Positions 51,351-61,028 are shown, counted from the stretch's first letter. The stretch: 64,000 nt of DNA from BJGO01 sp964640655 (GCA_964640655.1 CAZXFT010000007.1:1-64000), one strand, 5' to 3'. Program-made: numbers and translations. The notes: a model not told the origin generated them from the sequence alone.

Positions 51351-52358
51351 TTGACAGAACTTACGATCAGCATAGATAGCATTGATCCCCTAGATTTCTT
51401 AGGTGTCAACAATTCAAGACTAAACATTTTGAAGAAAGCATTTCCTAAACTTAAAATTGTTTCGCGCGGTAATGTGATTAAGGCAGAAGGCAGTCACAAC
51501 GAGTTGGAGCAATTGCAGGACAAGGTGAACATGATGATTCAGTATGTAGAGCGATTCGGGAGGCTGAGCGACAAGCACGCCGAGGATTTATTAGGTGAAG
51601 ATGTTGAACCTGAAGAAACCGGACTAACTCCACATACCGGGGATGTTATCGTTTATGGTACAAATGGCACAATCGTTCGTGCACGCACACCTAATCAGAA
51701 ACGTATGGTTGAAGAAAGCGAAAAGAACGACATTCTTTTTGCCATTGGTCCTGCAGGAACAGGTAAAACTTATACTGCTGTAGCACTTGCCGTTCGCGCT
51801 TTGAAAAACAAAACTATCAAGAAAATAATTCTTACTCGACCAGCTGTGGAAGCCGGAGAAAGTCTTGGTTTTTTACCCGGTGATTTAAAAGAAAAGATTG
51901 ATCCTTATTTGCGTCCACTATATGATGCACTTGATGATATGATTCCGCCTGACAAGTTGGCATATTATATTACAAATCGCGTGATAGAAATTGCACCTCT
52001 GGCATTTATGCGCGGCAGAACATTAGACCATGCTTTTATTATTCTTGATGAAGCACAGAACACAACTGATCTGCAGTTAAAGATGTTTTTGACTCGTATA
52101 GGCTCCAATGCAAAAGCCATTATCACCGGCGACTTAACACAGATTGACCTTCCTAAGAATCAGCGTTCAGGTTTGTTCAAAGGTCTGAACATTCTGAAAA
52201 ACATTGAGGGTATTGCTCAGATATTTCTTAGTGACCACGATGTGGTGCGTCACCGTTTGGTGAAACAAATCATACGTGCATATGATAAAGACAGTGAACG
52301 TCAGGATGCAGGTCTGGATGACAACAATAACTCTTCCGAAAATAAAAAGAAAGATTAA
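51351..52358 (+). CDS. PhoH-family ATPase/nuclease-associated protein
   Basis: 335 aa, cytoplasmic. An N-terminal small domain with a KH-like fold (FPKLKIVSRGNVIKAEG) is followed by the PhoH P-loop: IGPAGTGKTYTAVALAVR at 132-149, LTRPAVEAGESLGFLPGDL, AFIILDEAQNTT (Walker B), and ITGDLTQIDLPKNQRSGL. The start is TTG at 51351, after an A-rich stretch; the next in-frame ATG is inside the N-terminal domain. PhoH proteins are NTPases linked to RNA metabolism. It is the first gene of phoH-uppP-truB-ribF, with a 12-base gap to uppP. Confidence 0.9.
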   Translation: MTELTISIDSIDPLDFLGVNNSRLNILKKAFPKLKIVSRGNVIKAEGSHNELEQLQDKVNMMIQYVERFGRLSDKHAEDLLGEDVEPEETGLTPHTGDVIVYGTNGTIVRARTPNQKRMVEESEKNDILFAIGPAGTGKTYTAVALAVRALKNKTIKKIILTRPAVEAGESLGFLPGDLKEKIDPYLRPLYDALDDMIPPDKLAYYITNRVIEIAPLAFMRGRTLDHAFIILDEAQNTTDLQLKMFLTRIGSNAKAIITGDLTQIDLPKNQRSGLFKGLNILKNIEGIAQIFLSDHDVVRHRLVKQIIRAYDKDSERQDAGLDDNNNSSENKKKD

Positions 52359-52370
52359 AGACATTAATCA

Positions 52371-53153
52371 ATGACAGTTCTTCAGGCAATCATTATTGCC
52401 ATCGTGGAAGGTATCACCGAGTTCCTTCCTATTTCATCGACAGGACACATGATTATTACCAGCGCTTTGATGGGTATTGAAACCAACGAGGTTGTTAAGC
52501 TATTCAATGTATGCATTCAGTTTGGAGCTATTCTGGCCGTTGTAGTGCTTTATTTCAAACGCTTTTTTCGCAGCCTGGATTTATACTACAAATTAGTAGT
52601 AGCATTTATCCCCGCTGCCATTGCAGGCTTATTATTCAAGCATATTATCAAACAATTGCTCGAGAGTGTTTTCACTGTAGGAGTAACTCTTTTATTGGGT
52701 GGCATAGTTCTATTGTTCATAGATAAAATATTTAAGAAAAATGATGATGAAGAAATAATCATCACTTATCCCAAAGCATTTATCATCGGGTGTTTTCAGG
52801 TACTGGCCATGATACCCGGTGTATCACGCTCAGCAGCAACTATCATTGGCGGAATGTCGCGTGGCCTTAGTAGAAAACAAGCCGCAGAGTTTTCATTTTT
52901 TCTTGCGGTGCCCACTATGTTTGCTGCAACTGCATTAGACTTATTAGACAACTTTAAACTAATCAACGAAGGAAATATTAAACTACTCCTCATAGGAAAC
53001 CTGGTTGCATTTATAGTGGCGATATTGGCTATAAAAACTTTCATTTCAATACTTACACGATATGGATTCTTTTGGTTTGGTATTTATCGTATTGTTGTTG
53101 GTGCCGCTATTTTGACTGCAATGGCTCTTGGTGTTAATTTGCACCTCGTATGA
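52371..53153 (+). CDS. uppP: Undecaprenyl-diphosphate phosphatase
   Basis: 260 aa, about eight TM segments. It dephosphorylates undecaprenyl diphosphate in the inner membrane, recycling the lipid carrier for peptidoglycan and O-antigen synthesis and giving low-level bacitracin resistance. Motif 1 is EGITEFLPISSTGHM (13-27) and motif 2 is IPGVSRSAATIIGG (148-161) with R153; a conserved serine and GAI/F residues line the active site. Stop and truB start overlap by four bases. Confidence 0.96.
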   Translation: MTVLQAIIIAIVEGITEFLPISSTGHMIITSALMGIETNEVVKLFNVCIQFGAILAVVVLYFKRFFRSLDLYYKLVVAFIPAAIAGLLFKHIIKQLLESVFTVGVTLLLGGIVLLFIDKIFKKNDDEEIIITYPKAFIIGCFQVLAMIPGVSRSAATIIGGMSRGLSRKQAAEFSFFLAVPTMFAATALDLLDNFKLINEGNIKLLLIGNLVAFIVAILAIKTFISILTRYGFFWFGIYRIVVGAAILTAMALGVNLHLV

Positions 53154-53857
53154 GATTAAAAGAATTTGACGAGGGCAAGGTGTTACTCCTCGACAAACCC
53201 TACCGGTGGACATCCAACGATTTAGTGAAGAAAGTAAAGTTTCTGCTACGTGCTAAAATAGGACATTGCGGCACCTTAGATCCATTAGCATCGGGGCTAT
53301 TGATTCTTTGTACCGGAAAAGCAACCAAACAATGTGGAATAATACAGGGTCAAACAAAAGAATATACCGGCACTTTTACGCTTGGTGCCACTACGCCTTC
53401 GTTCGATATGGAAACCGGAATTGATGAGAAGTTTGACACAATTCACATTACAGAAGCACTGATTCATGAAACGTGTAAAGAGTTTATTGGCGAAATTGAA
53501 CAAGCTCCTCCTGCCTTCTCTGCAAAAAAACATGAAGGCAAGCGTTACTATGAACTTGCTCGTGCCGGAGAAGCATTTGAAATTAAAAAGTCGAAAGTTA
53601 ACCTGTACGAGTTTGAAATTACAGCAGTGCGAATGCCTGAGGTGGACTTTCGAATATTGTGTGGCAAAGGATTTTATGTTCGCTCTTTGGCTTATGATTT
53701 TGGTAAAGCGCTTGACAGTGGTGCTTATCTTAGTGCATTGCGTCGCACTCGAATTGGAGATTACCGCATTGAAGATGCATGGCAAATAGATCGATTCGTT
53801 GAACACATTAAAAATTTGAAGAAAGAACATTATGCCAATTCACACAGACCTGAATAA
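53150..53857 (+). CDS. truB: tRNA pseudouridine(55) synthase
   Basis: 235 aa. It makes pseudouridine at position 55 in the T loop of tRNAs. LLLDKPYRWTSND is the first motif, GHCGTLDPLASGLL (38-51) contains the catalytic D44, and QAPPAFSAKKHEGKRYYELA and RILCGKGFYVRSLAYDFG are the later family motifs. No C-terminal PUA domain is present, as in shorter bacterial TruB. The last 26 bases overlap ribF, and the first four overlap uppP. Confidence 0.96.
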   Translation: MRLKEFDEGKVLLLDKPYRWTSNDLVKKVKFLLRAKIGHCGTLDPLASGLLILCTGKATKQCGIIQGQTKEYTGTFTLGATTPSFDMETGIDEKFDTIHITEALIHETCKEFIGEIEQAPPAFSAKKHEGKRYYELARAGEAFEIKKSKVNLYEFEITAVRMPEVDFRILCGKGFYVRSLAYDFGKALDSGAYLSALRRTRIGDYRIEDAWQIDRFVEHIKNLKKEHYANSHRPE

Positions 53858-54761
53858 TCTACCCGTGTTTAAGAATGCTGTAATCACTGTAGGCACATTT
53901 GATGGTGTTCACAACGGGCATAAAATATTAATCCGACAGATTATTGATGAGTCTAAAAAACGTGGTGGCGAAAGTGTACTCATAAGTTTTGAACCACATC
54001 CCAGATCAGTATTACAACCTCAGAACGATACGTTAAAACTTCTGACAACAACAAATGAGAAAACCGCATTGATTGTGCGTGAAGGCGTGGATCATATGGT
54101 GATAGCTCCATTCACTAAAGAGTTCTCAATGTTGAGTGCACGTGAGTATATAGAAAAATTTTTGATCCGGCGTTTTCATCCGGCGGCAATAGTACTTGGG
54201 TACAATCATCAGTTCGGACATCACAGAGACGGTAATATTGAATTATTAATGAAGTGCTCTTCTATTTATCAATACGATGTGATTGAAATTCACAAACAAC
54301 TGGAGAATGATATTGAAGTAAGTTCAACACGCATAAGAATTGCTCTTCAAGAAGGTGATGTTAGCACTGCCAATATATTGCTTGGGAGGAAATATTCTTT
54401 TAGTGGGATCGTAGTTAAGGGAGATCAGCGCGGCAAAACAATAGGATATCCCACAGCTAATGTGCACTTGGATGTTGAGCAAAAGTTGATACCTGCCCGT
54501 GGTGTTTATGCGGTGATTGTTTCAGTTCGCGACAAACAACATAAGGGAATGATGAACATTGGTGTGCGACCAACTATTGACGGTACAAGTGAAACCATTG
54601 AAGCACATCTTTTTGATTTTAATGATGACATATATGGAGAACCTATTCAGGTTTCCTGTGTATCAAGAATTAGAGACGAAATAAAATTTTCATCCCTCGA
54701 TGAACTCAAAAATCAGTTGCATCGCGATAAGCAAAATGCAATGATGTTGCTGCAGATTTAG
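53832..54761 (+). CDS. ribF: Bifunctional riboflavin kinase / FAD synthetase
   Basis: 309 aa. The N-terminal FAD synthetase half carries TVGTFDGVHNGHKILIRQI (nucleotidyltransferase HxGH-type motif), SFEPHPRSVL and GYNHQFGHHRDGN. The C-terminal riboflavin kinase half has GDQRGKTIGYPTANV, PARGVYAVIVSV and GMMNIGVRPTIDGTSETIEA. The protein thus turns riboflavin into FMN and FAD in the cytoplasm. It overlaps truB by 26 bases at the start and the hybrid kinase by four bases at its stop, in a convergent arrangement. Confidence 0.96.
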   Translation: MPIHTDLNNLPVFKNAVITVGTFDGVHNGHKILIRQIIDESKKRGGESVLISFEPHPRSVLQPQNDTLKLLTTTNEKTALIVREGVDHMVIAPFTKEFSMLSAREYIEKFLIRRFHPAAIVLGYNHQFGHHRDGNIELLMKCSSIYQYDVIEIHKQLENDIEVSSTRIRIALQEGDVSTANILLGRKYSFSGIVVKGDQRGKTIGYPTANVHLDVEQKLIPARGVYAVIVSVRDKQHKGMMNIGVRPTIDGTSETIEAHLFDFNDDIYGEPIQVSCVSRIRDEIKFSSLDELKNQLHRDKQNAMMLLQI

Positions 54762-56332
54762 CCCACGGCCTTCGACAATTTCTTAATAAGTACAGCGGGT
54801 TCAAAGGGCTTAGGAATAAAGTCATTGGCTCCGGCGCTCATAGAGGCCTCTAACTCGGCAGGTGTAACTCCTGCAGTCATAACAACAATTGGGATCTTAT
54901 TACCAGATTCACGAATACGCTTGGTGGCCTCAATGCCATCCATCTCCGGCATTTGAATATCCATAATAATCACATCATAATGCTCCTTGGCTAATTTTTC
55001 CAAAGTCTCCACACCATTGATTGCAGTATCTATTCGTGCCTGTTTAGCAATGGATTGAATCAAACCAACTGCAACTATCTGATTAAAGTGATTATCTTCT
55101 GCCAGCAATATATTCATGCCATTAACACGCTCAATATCTTTCGGGGTAGGCTCATCAGTACGTTTAGTGGTTTCATCAGTGCCTATAACATAGTTGATGT
55201 TGAATGAAAAGACTGAACCTTTGCCATACTCGCTATCAACCTGTATAGCACCACCCTGCGACTCGACTAATTTTTTTGAAATGCTCAACCCTAATCCTGT
55301 GCCGCCGTACTTTCGTGTTATGTCTGTAGATGCCTGAGTGAATTTTTCAAATACTTTACTTAAATCTTCGGGCTTCATACCTATTCCCGAATCGCGAACT
55401 GAACAATACAGATTGAAATTTTTATTATCAATAAAATTACCAGCCAATAAAACTTCAACACCACCCTTCTCGGTAAACTTAATAGCATTTCCCACCAGAT
55501 TTATCAACACCTGACTCAGCCTTGTAGGATCGCCAATCAATGTGCCCGGCACCCGTGAATCAACAATGCAATTTAAAGTAATGCCTTTCTCTTCTGCCTT
55601 GAAGCCGAGAGTATCTAACAGATGTTGTGCTATTTCCATGGGTCTGAAAGGAATATTTTCAAACTCCATACGACCTGCTTTTACTTTACTCAGGTCTAAT
55701 ATATCATTGATAATTACAATTAAATTCTCGCAAGACATTCTGATTCCACTCACATATTTAAGATGCTCTTCATCTTCAAGTTTCTGTTGCAACAAACGTG
55801 TCATTCCATAAACGGCATTAAGCGGTGTGCGAATTTCGTGACTCATATTCGCGAGAAATTGTTGTTCCATCTTTTCACGCTCTTCAGCACGTGTACGCTC
55901 TAATTTTTCCTGTTCTAACTGCTCGGCAGTTAAACGTGCGTTTTTAATAAACTGCACCTCATCTAACGACTTGGAGAGAGTTTGTTCAAAATCAGAAAAG
56001 TCAATTGGTTTTGTTAAGAAGTCGAATGCACCGCGATTCATTGCTGTTCGAATGTTTCCCATATCGTTATATGCCGAAACTACTACCACTTTAATGTTGC
56101 GATGAATTTCTTTGATGCGCGCCAACAAGGTTAGTCCATCCATATCGGGCATATTAATATCAGTCATAATTAAACCAATATCTGAGTCCGCTTTAAGAAC
56201 CTCCAATGCTTCCACTCCATTGTTGGCAAAAACAAATTGATACAACCCCTGTCGTATTTCTCGGCGAAACTGTTGAGATACTAGCAGGGCAACATCAGGT
56301 TCATCATCTACAACTAATATTTTTTCAGGCAT
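54758..56332 (-). CDS. Hybrid signalling protein: REC-HisKA-HATPase-REC
   Basis: 524 aa, cytoplasmic. An N-terminal receiver has D58 in LIMTDINMPDMDG and the K of LTKPIDF. A coiled-coil linker (about 130-160) leads to HisKA with H165 in NMSHEIRTPLNAV, then the HATPase N-box (SQVLINLVGNAIKFTEKGG), G1 (VRDSGIGMKPEDL) and G2 (KYGGTGLGLSISKKLV), and a C-terminal receiver with D458 in VIIMDIQMPEMDGI. There is no DNA-binding output domain. It follows the propeller sensor kinase by 97 bases and may take phosphate from it. The effector is not visible. Confidence 0.92.
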   Translation of the reverse strand: MPEKILVVDDEPDVALLVSQQFRREIRQGLYQFVFANNGVEALEVLKADSDIGLIMTDINMPDMDGLTLLARIKEIHRNIKVVVVSAYNDMGNIRTAMNRGAFDFLTKPIDFSDFEQTLSKSLDEVQFIKNARLTAEQLEQEKLERTRAEEREKMEQQFLANMSHEIRTPLNAVYGMTRLLQQKLEDEEHLKYVSGIRMSCENLIVIINDILDLSKVKAGRMEFENIPFRPMEIAQHLLDTLGFKAEEKGITLNCIVDSRVPGTLIGDPTRLSQVLINLVGNAIKFTEKGGVEVLLAGNFIDNKNFNLYCSVRDSGIGMKPEDLSKVFEKFTQASTDITRKYGGTGLGLSISKKLVESQGGAIQVDSEYGKGSVFSFNINYVIGTDETTKRTDEPTPKDIERVNGMNILLAEDNHFNQIVAVGLIQSIAKQARIDTAINGVETLEKLAKEHYDVIIMDIQMPEMDGIEATKRIRESGNKIPIVVMTAGVTPAELEASMSAGANDFIPKPFEPAVLIKKLSKAVG

Positions 56333-56429
56333 AGTTTATATTTTTTGGAGAACTTGTAAATAAGATAAGGCTGCAGAATAATTTTTTGTTTGCAGACAAG
56401 CCACTGAATGAAATTGACTGAAACCATAC

Positions 56430-59400
56430 TTATGAATTATTTACCGGTAATTGAATTACAAACTCTGTGAATGATCCTGACTGTGTATTCACACGCATAT
56501 CGCCACCGTGAGCTTTGATAATCTCATAACTCAAACTCAAACCTAATCCTGTTCCCTGCCCTGTAGGCTTTGTAGTGAAAAAAGGTTGGAATATTTTTTC
56601 CCTTATTTCATTGGGAATTCCTGTACCGTTGTCTTTAATACTAATAATAATATTATTACCCTGCTGCTCTGATGATACAGTAACAGTTGGTTCATAACTG
56701 CCACCTTGTTTTTTGTGTCGTTCATTAACGGCATAAAATGCATTATTCAACAAGTTTAGTATGACACGACTTACATCCTGTTGAATAATATTGAGCTTCG
56801 GTAAATTATTTTGAAGCTGTTTTTTTATCTGACAGTTAAAATCAATATGTGTAGAGCGCATTCCCTGAAAAGCCAAAGTAGCTGTGTCGTCCAGCAACTT
56901 ATTCAAGTCTGACATTTGTTTATCGTTTGATGACTGACGTGCGTGCATCATCATACTACTGACAATATTATTTGCTCGTGCTCCATGTTCATGAATTTTT
57001 GAAATGTTCTGCTGTATCGTTTGAATAATATCTGCTTTGTCTTCCGCAGAATCGCTCTCTAAAAATTCGTCAATAAGCTCTTTAGAGATTTTAGAAAAGT
57101 TATTGACAAAATTGAGTGGATTCTTGATCTCGTGAGCGATACCTGCAGTGAGCTGACCTAGTGATGCCATCTTCTCAGACTGAATCAATTGTTGTTGCGT
57201 TTGTTTCAGATCATTCAATGCTTTTTCCAGTTCAGTTGACTTCTTTTCAACCTTCTCCTTTTCTTCGCTCAACTGTCGGGTTCGTTCTGTTACACGACTT
57301 TCCAACAAGATATTGGCACGACGCAGGTTACGTGTGCGTAGTTGAAAGAACAAATAGATAAACAGAATTAAACTAAGTGCAGACAAGGTGTAGAACCACC
57401 ACGTTCTCCAAAATGGAGGATTGATAACGATAGTGATGTATGCACCATCTTCATTCCATATACCATCGTTATTAGCTGCTTTAACTTTGAAACGATAAGT
57501 TCCGTGGTCCAGATTAGTATATGCCACATAGCGCCGATTACCAGCATTCACCCAATCTTTTTCAGAGCCTTCCAGCATATATGCATATGTATTTTTATCC
57601 GGGAACACATAATTCAAACCTGAAAACTCAAATGAGATGAAGTTTTGATCGTAGTTGAGTACGATGCTTTTTTTCAACGATATGAGAGAATCAAGTTTGT
57701 GTTCTTTATCAAACAGTTTAAAACTGGTAATAACTACTGCCGGTTTGTTGTTGTTATAAATGATTTCGTCCGGATTAAAGATATTCATACCATTAACCCC
57801 ACCAAATACAATGATGTTATTGCCAAGGTAGGCCGCAGAGCCGTTATTGTACTTGTACTGTAAGCCATCAAGTTCATTAAAATTTCTAAATGCTACTTGT
57901 CCGGATTCAGTCTTTTTAACGTTGCTGATTCCGTTGCCTGTACTTAACCAAACATCATCTTTACCATTGGTCATTATGGATAAGATAATGTTATCCGGTA
58001 AACCTGACTCTTCATTAAAATGTTTGAAATTATTTGATCCAACTGACTCGGTAATATTTAATCCGCCACCATACGTGCCTACGTATATTAATCCGTTATG
58101 GTCTTTCTTTAAACAATTGATATAGTTTGAACTAATACTCCCTGATGAGTTTGAATATTGAAGTGCCTTTATGGAGCCATCGCTCTGCATTACGTTAATG
58201 CCACCTCCACGTGTACCTATCCAGATGTTACCGTTGTTATCTTCTTCAAAACCTGTAATCCAGTTATTATTGACACCACGAATTGATTCAGATTTGCTAA
58301 AGTCGTGTTGTTTGATAAGATAAACTCCTGAACCTTTGGTTCCAACCCATATGTTATGTTGAGAATCTTCAAACAGTGCAGTTATATAGTGGGTTACTTT
58401 ATTGTTAAGAGATACTGAATTCAATTTGCTGGAACCGGAAGTAAATACGGCAAGTCCCTCAGTAGTGCCGGCTAGCAATGCTCCGTTGGTAGTGTAAAGC
58501 AATGCAGTGATGTTATCTGAAGGCAAACCATCGTTGGTACGATATAATTTATTCAGTCGTCCATATTTATTCAGATTAGCAAGACCATTACCGAGAATAC
58601 CTACCCAAATTTCTCCATCTTTACCTGCCGAGAGTGCGAACACATTATTATTCAATGACTCCTGAATAGTGGTTGTACGGAATTTAATCTGACTGCGATC
58701 ATACGTATTCAGTCCATATGTGGTGCCTATCCATAATGTGCCTGAGCGTTCTACCATTACACACCAAACGGTGTTGTTACTGAGCGATGAAGGATTGTTT
58801 ACATTGTTAGAGTATCGCGTGCATCGACCAGTACTTGTGTTCAAAGCATTTAACCCACCACCAAGAGTTCCCACCCATAATGTACCGAACTTGTCTTCTG
58901 TAATAGCAAACACGCTATTCTGACTTAGTGATGCATCATTGCCTGGTTCATTGCTATATAATTTATACTGACCAGTACTTACATTTAAACTGTTTAATCC
59001 ACTATTGAGTGTTCCAATCCAAACAGTATTGTTCTTGCCTACGAAAAGAGATGCAACGTAATTTTCACTAATCGAGTTTGAGTTATTTCCGGATTCATAT
59101 AACGACGACTTTTTTGTCATCATATTATAACGCACCAAACCGCGTCCGCTACTGCCAATCCACAGTGAACCTTTTTCGTCGGTTGCTAAAGCTGTAATAT
59201 ATCGGGTAAATGGTACTGTGGAATTTCGATATAGCTTTTCAACCTCACCATTTTTCTTATTGTAAATGTTTACACCACCACCATTAGTTCCAATGCAAAT
59301 GTAGTCACCGTACTCCGCAAATGCAGTGATGTGCATACTATTTAAATTGAATTTGGATGTAGAATCGTTATTAAATCGCTTAAATATTCCACTTACCTGA

Positions 59401-59729
59401 TTGAATAAACACAAGCCTTCATCGGTTCCTACCCACACATTATTTTCGGCATCTACATGCAGCGCACGAACTACGTTGTTTGGTATAGTATGCGTATCAG
59501 TAGGATTATATTCATAATGATGAAAAGTATAACCATCGAATTTATTAAGACCGTCTTCTGTACCAAACCACATAAAGCCGAATTTATCCTGTGCTGTGCA
59601 GTATATGGTATTATTGCTCAAGCCATCAGTAACCGAATATCTTCTGAATGATAGTGGTTGGGCAATAATTGATTCGCCGATTAATAAAAATAGCAGTAAT
59701 AATTGTGTAGCCTGTAATTGTTTAACCAT
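56430..59729 (-). CDS. Reporter-propeller sensor histidine kinase (Y_Y_Y domain)
   Basis: 1099 aa. Signal peptide ends ESIIAQ. Residues 25-650 carry at least twelve propeller repeats ending WVGT-x-x-G-L-x-x-Y/F (for example VWVGTDEGLCLF, LWIGSSGRGLVRY, IWVGTKGSGVYLI, IWIGTRGGGINVM), forming two large beta-propellers in the periplasm. The Y_Y_Y domain follows (FSGLNYVFPDKNTYAYMLEG, GTYRFKVKAANNDG), then one TM helix near residue 776-796 (WWFYTLSALSLILFIYLF), a coiled coil, HisKA with H866 in GIAHEIKNPLNF, and HATPase with GTGLGLSLSYEI. Unlike hybrid two-component regulators of polysaccharide loci it has no receiver or AraC domain. It lies four bases after the MORN gene. Confidence 0.92.
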   Translation of the reverse strand: MVKQLQATQLLLLFLLIGESIIAQPLSFRRYSVTDGLSNNTIYCTAQDKFGFMWFGTEDGLNKFDGYTFHHYEYNPTDTHTIPNNVVRALHVDAENNVWVGTDEGLCLFNQVSGIFKRFNNDSTSKFNLNSMHITAFAEYGDYICIGTNGGGVNIYNKKNGEVEKLYRNSTVPFTRYITALATDEKGSLWIGSSGRGLVRYNMMTKKSSLYESGNNSNSISENYVASLFVGKNNTVWIGTLNSGLNSLNVSTGQYKLYSNEPGNDASLSQNSVFAITEDKFGTLWVGTLGGGLNALNTSTGRCTRYSNNVNNPSSLSNNTVWCVMVERSGTLWIGTTYGLNTYDRSQIKFRTTTIQESLNNNVFALSAGKDGEIWVGILGNGLANLNKYGRLNKLYRTNDGLPSDNITALLYTTNGALLAGTTEGLAVFTSGSSKLNSVSLNNKVTHYITALFEDSQHNIWVGTKGSGVYLIKQHDFSKSESIRGVNNNWITGFEEDNNGNIWIGTRGGGINVMQSDGSIKALQYSNSSGSISSNYINCLKKDHNGLIYVGTYGGGLNITESVGSNNFKHFNEESGLPDNIILSIMTNGKDDVWLSTGNGISNVKKTESGQVAFRNFNELDGLQYKYNNGSAAYLGNNIIVFGGVNGMNIFNPDEIIYNNNKPAVVITSFKLFDKEHKLDSLISLKKSIVLNYDQNFISFEFSGLNYVFPDKNTYAYMLEGSEKDWVNAGNRRYVAYTNLDHGTYRFKVKAANNDGIWNEDGAYITIVINPPFWRTWWFYTLSALSLILFIYLFFQLRTRNLRRANILLESRVTERTRQLSEEKEKVEKKSTELEKALNDLKQTQQQLIQSEKMASLGQLTAGIAHEIKNPLNFVNNFSKISKELIDEFLESDSAEDKADIIQTIQQNISKIHEHGARANNIVSSMMMHARQSSNDKQMSDLNKLLDDTATLAFQGMRSTHIDFNCQIKKQLQNNLPKLNIIQQDVSRVILNLLNNAFYAVNERHKKQGGSYEPTVTVSSEQQGNNIIISIKDNGTGIPNEIREKIFQPFFTTKPTGQGTGLGLSLSYEIIKAHGGDMRVNTQSGSFTEFVIQLPVNNS

Positions 59730-59733
59730 CCGC

Positions 59734-61008
59734 TTATTTTTTACCGGTGCCTTTACATACTATACAAGAAATATAACCTGCCTGACGAAGCACCTCATCT
59801 ACTGTATATGTGACATAATTCTTGGGACCTATGCCATTACTGATATCCTTTGTAACCACTTTTTGTCTTTTTATTTCCTGCTGATAAACTTTACCGGTGC
59901 CGTTACACTTAGAGCATTTCAGTTCAACAGGTTTATCGGGGATAGTGTTACTCACATTACTATTAGTATTATCCAGATTTGTGTTGGCATCAATTGGCCT
60001 GTTGGCATCCGTAGTTCTTGATGAGTCTGGCTTAAGTGTGTTAATATCGGCACTTTCAATTACCTTAGGTTTAATAAAAATGGTGTCGGTTTTTGATTCG
60101 TGAACAGCCAACAAACCTGAAACTAATTTTCCATTTTTATAAATCACAGGAATACTATCTCCTTCAGCAGTTATTAAAACACCTTCACCTTCATATTCTC
60201 CATTATTAAATTTTCCAATGTACCTGTCGCCATTTTTATAATAATAAACACCCGAGCCGTGGTAAGCGCCATTCAAATAGGAGCCGTCAAACTTATCGCC
60301 GTTGCTGTATCGGCTAATACCTATTCCCTGAATACCATCATTCAAAAAGTCCCCTTCATATTCACTGCCATCAGGAAAATGATAAATGCCTTTGCCTTGC
60401 TTCACGTTGTTAATGAAATTGCCTTTGTAGAATGAGCCATCGTTATATGTATAGGTTCCCTCGCCATTGTAGAGGTCAGCTTTGAAGTTACCCTTATATG
60501 AAGAACCATTGTTAAATAAAAACTCACCATATCCCTGCTTTTTGTTTTTAAAAAAGCCTCCGGTGAATTTATTGCCGCTGGCAAATTCGTAAGTGCCTTG
60601 CCCCTCAAATTGGCCATTGATAAAATCACCGGTGTATTTATCGCCATTGACTAATTCCAAAGTGCCTTTACCTTCCATTCTGTTGGCTACAAAGTTTCCG
60701 GTGTAGATATTACCGCTGTTGAAATACATCTTACCCTCACCTACTTTAATATTGTTTTCGAAGTTGCCTTCATATTTATTTCCGTTCAGGTAGGTCATCA
60801 CACCCTTACCATTTGGAGTTCCGTTCTTAAAAGAACCGGTGTATTTATTACCATTTACATAATGTAATGTACCTGTTCCATTTTTACAATCACCAACAAG
60901 GCAGGTATCACCATAACTATTAACTGTTTGAGCACAAGCCGAGGAGGGTAAAAACAATGATGCACATGAGTATATAGTAACAAGATATATCAAGCGGATG
61001 AAGTTCAT
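59734..61008 (-). CDS. Secreted MORN-repeat protein with DnaJ-like zinc-finger tail
   Basis: 424 aa. An N-terminal hydrophobic segment ends SSACAQ (signal peptide). Residues about 40-275 hold ten MORN repeats of 23 residues with the pattern G-x-x-x-Y/F-x-x-G-x-x-Y-x-G-x-F, for example YVNGNKYTGSF, FNSGNIYTGNF, YNDGSFYKGNF and YKNGDRYIGKF. A Ser/Thr/Asn-rich linker (about 300-350) follows. The tail has CSKCNGTGK and CIVCKGTGK, two halves of a DnaJ-type CxxCxGxG zinc site. MORN repeats bind lipids or act as scaffolds; a zinc site outside the cytoplasm is unusual. It leads an operon with the propeller kinase and hybrid regulator. Function unknown. Confidence 0.8.
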   Translation of the reverse strand: MNFIRLIYLVTIYSCASLFLPSSACAQTVNSYGDTCLVGDCKNGTGTLHYVNGNKYTGSFKNGTPNGKGVMTYLNGNKYEGNFENNIKVGEGKMYFNSGNIYTGNFVANRMEGKGTLELVNGDKYTGDFINGQFEGQGTYEFASGNKFTGGFFKNKKQGYGEFLFNNGSSYKGNFKADLYNGEGTYTYNDGSFYKGNFINNVKQGKGIYHFPDGSEYEGDFLNDGIQGIGISRYSNGDKFDGSYLNGAYHGSGVYYYKNGDRYIGKFNNGEYEGEGVLITAEGDSIPVIYKNGKLVSGLLAVHESKTDTIFIKPKVIESADINTLKPDSSRTTDANRPIDANTNLDNTNSNVSNTIPDKPVELKCSKCNGTGKVYQQEIKRQKVVTKDISNGIGPKNYVTYTVDEVLRQAGYISCIVCKGTGKK

Positions 61009-61028
61009 TGGTTTCAGTTTCGGTGAGT

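Noticed and set aside
53297..53830. 177-residue open frame antisense to truB
   Set aside because: It lies entirely within truB, which has all catalytic motifs, and its own composition is Cys/Phe/Asn-rich with no recognisable domain or signal.
59596..60021. 141-residue open frame spanning the MORN/kinase junction on the plus strand
   Set aside because: Antisense to the C-terminal tail of the MORN protein and the kinase signal peptide, with no domain; taken as a shadow frame.
56600..61008. Periodic DNA repeats that could suggest a tandem repeat or CRISPR-like array
   Set aside because: The periodicity comes from propeller and MORN protein repeats; units differ in sequence, lie in long reading frames and have no spacer structure.
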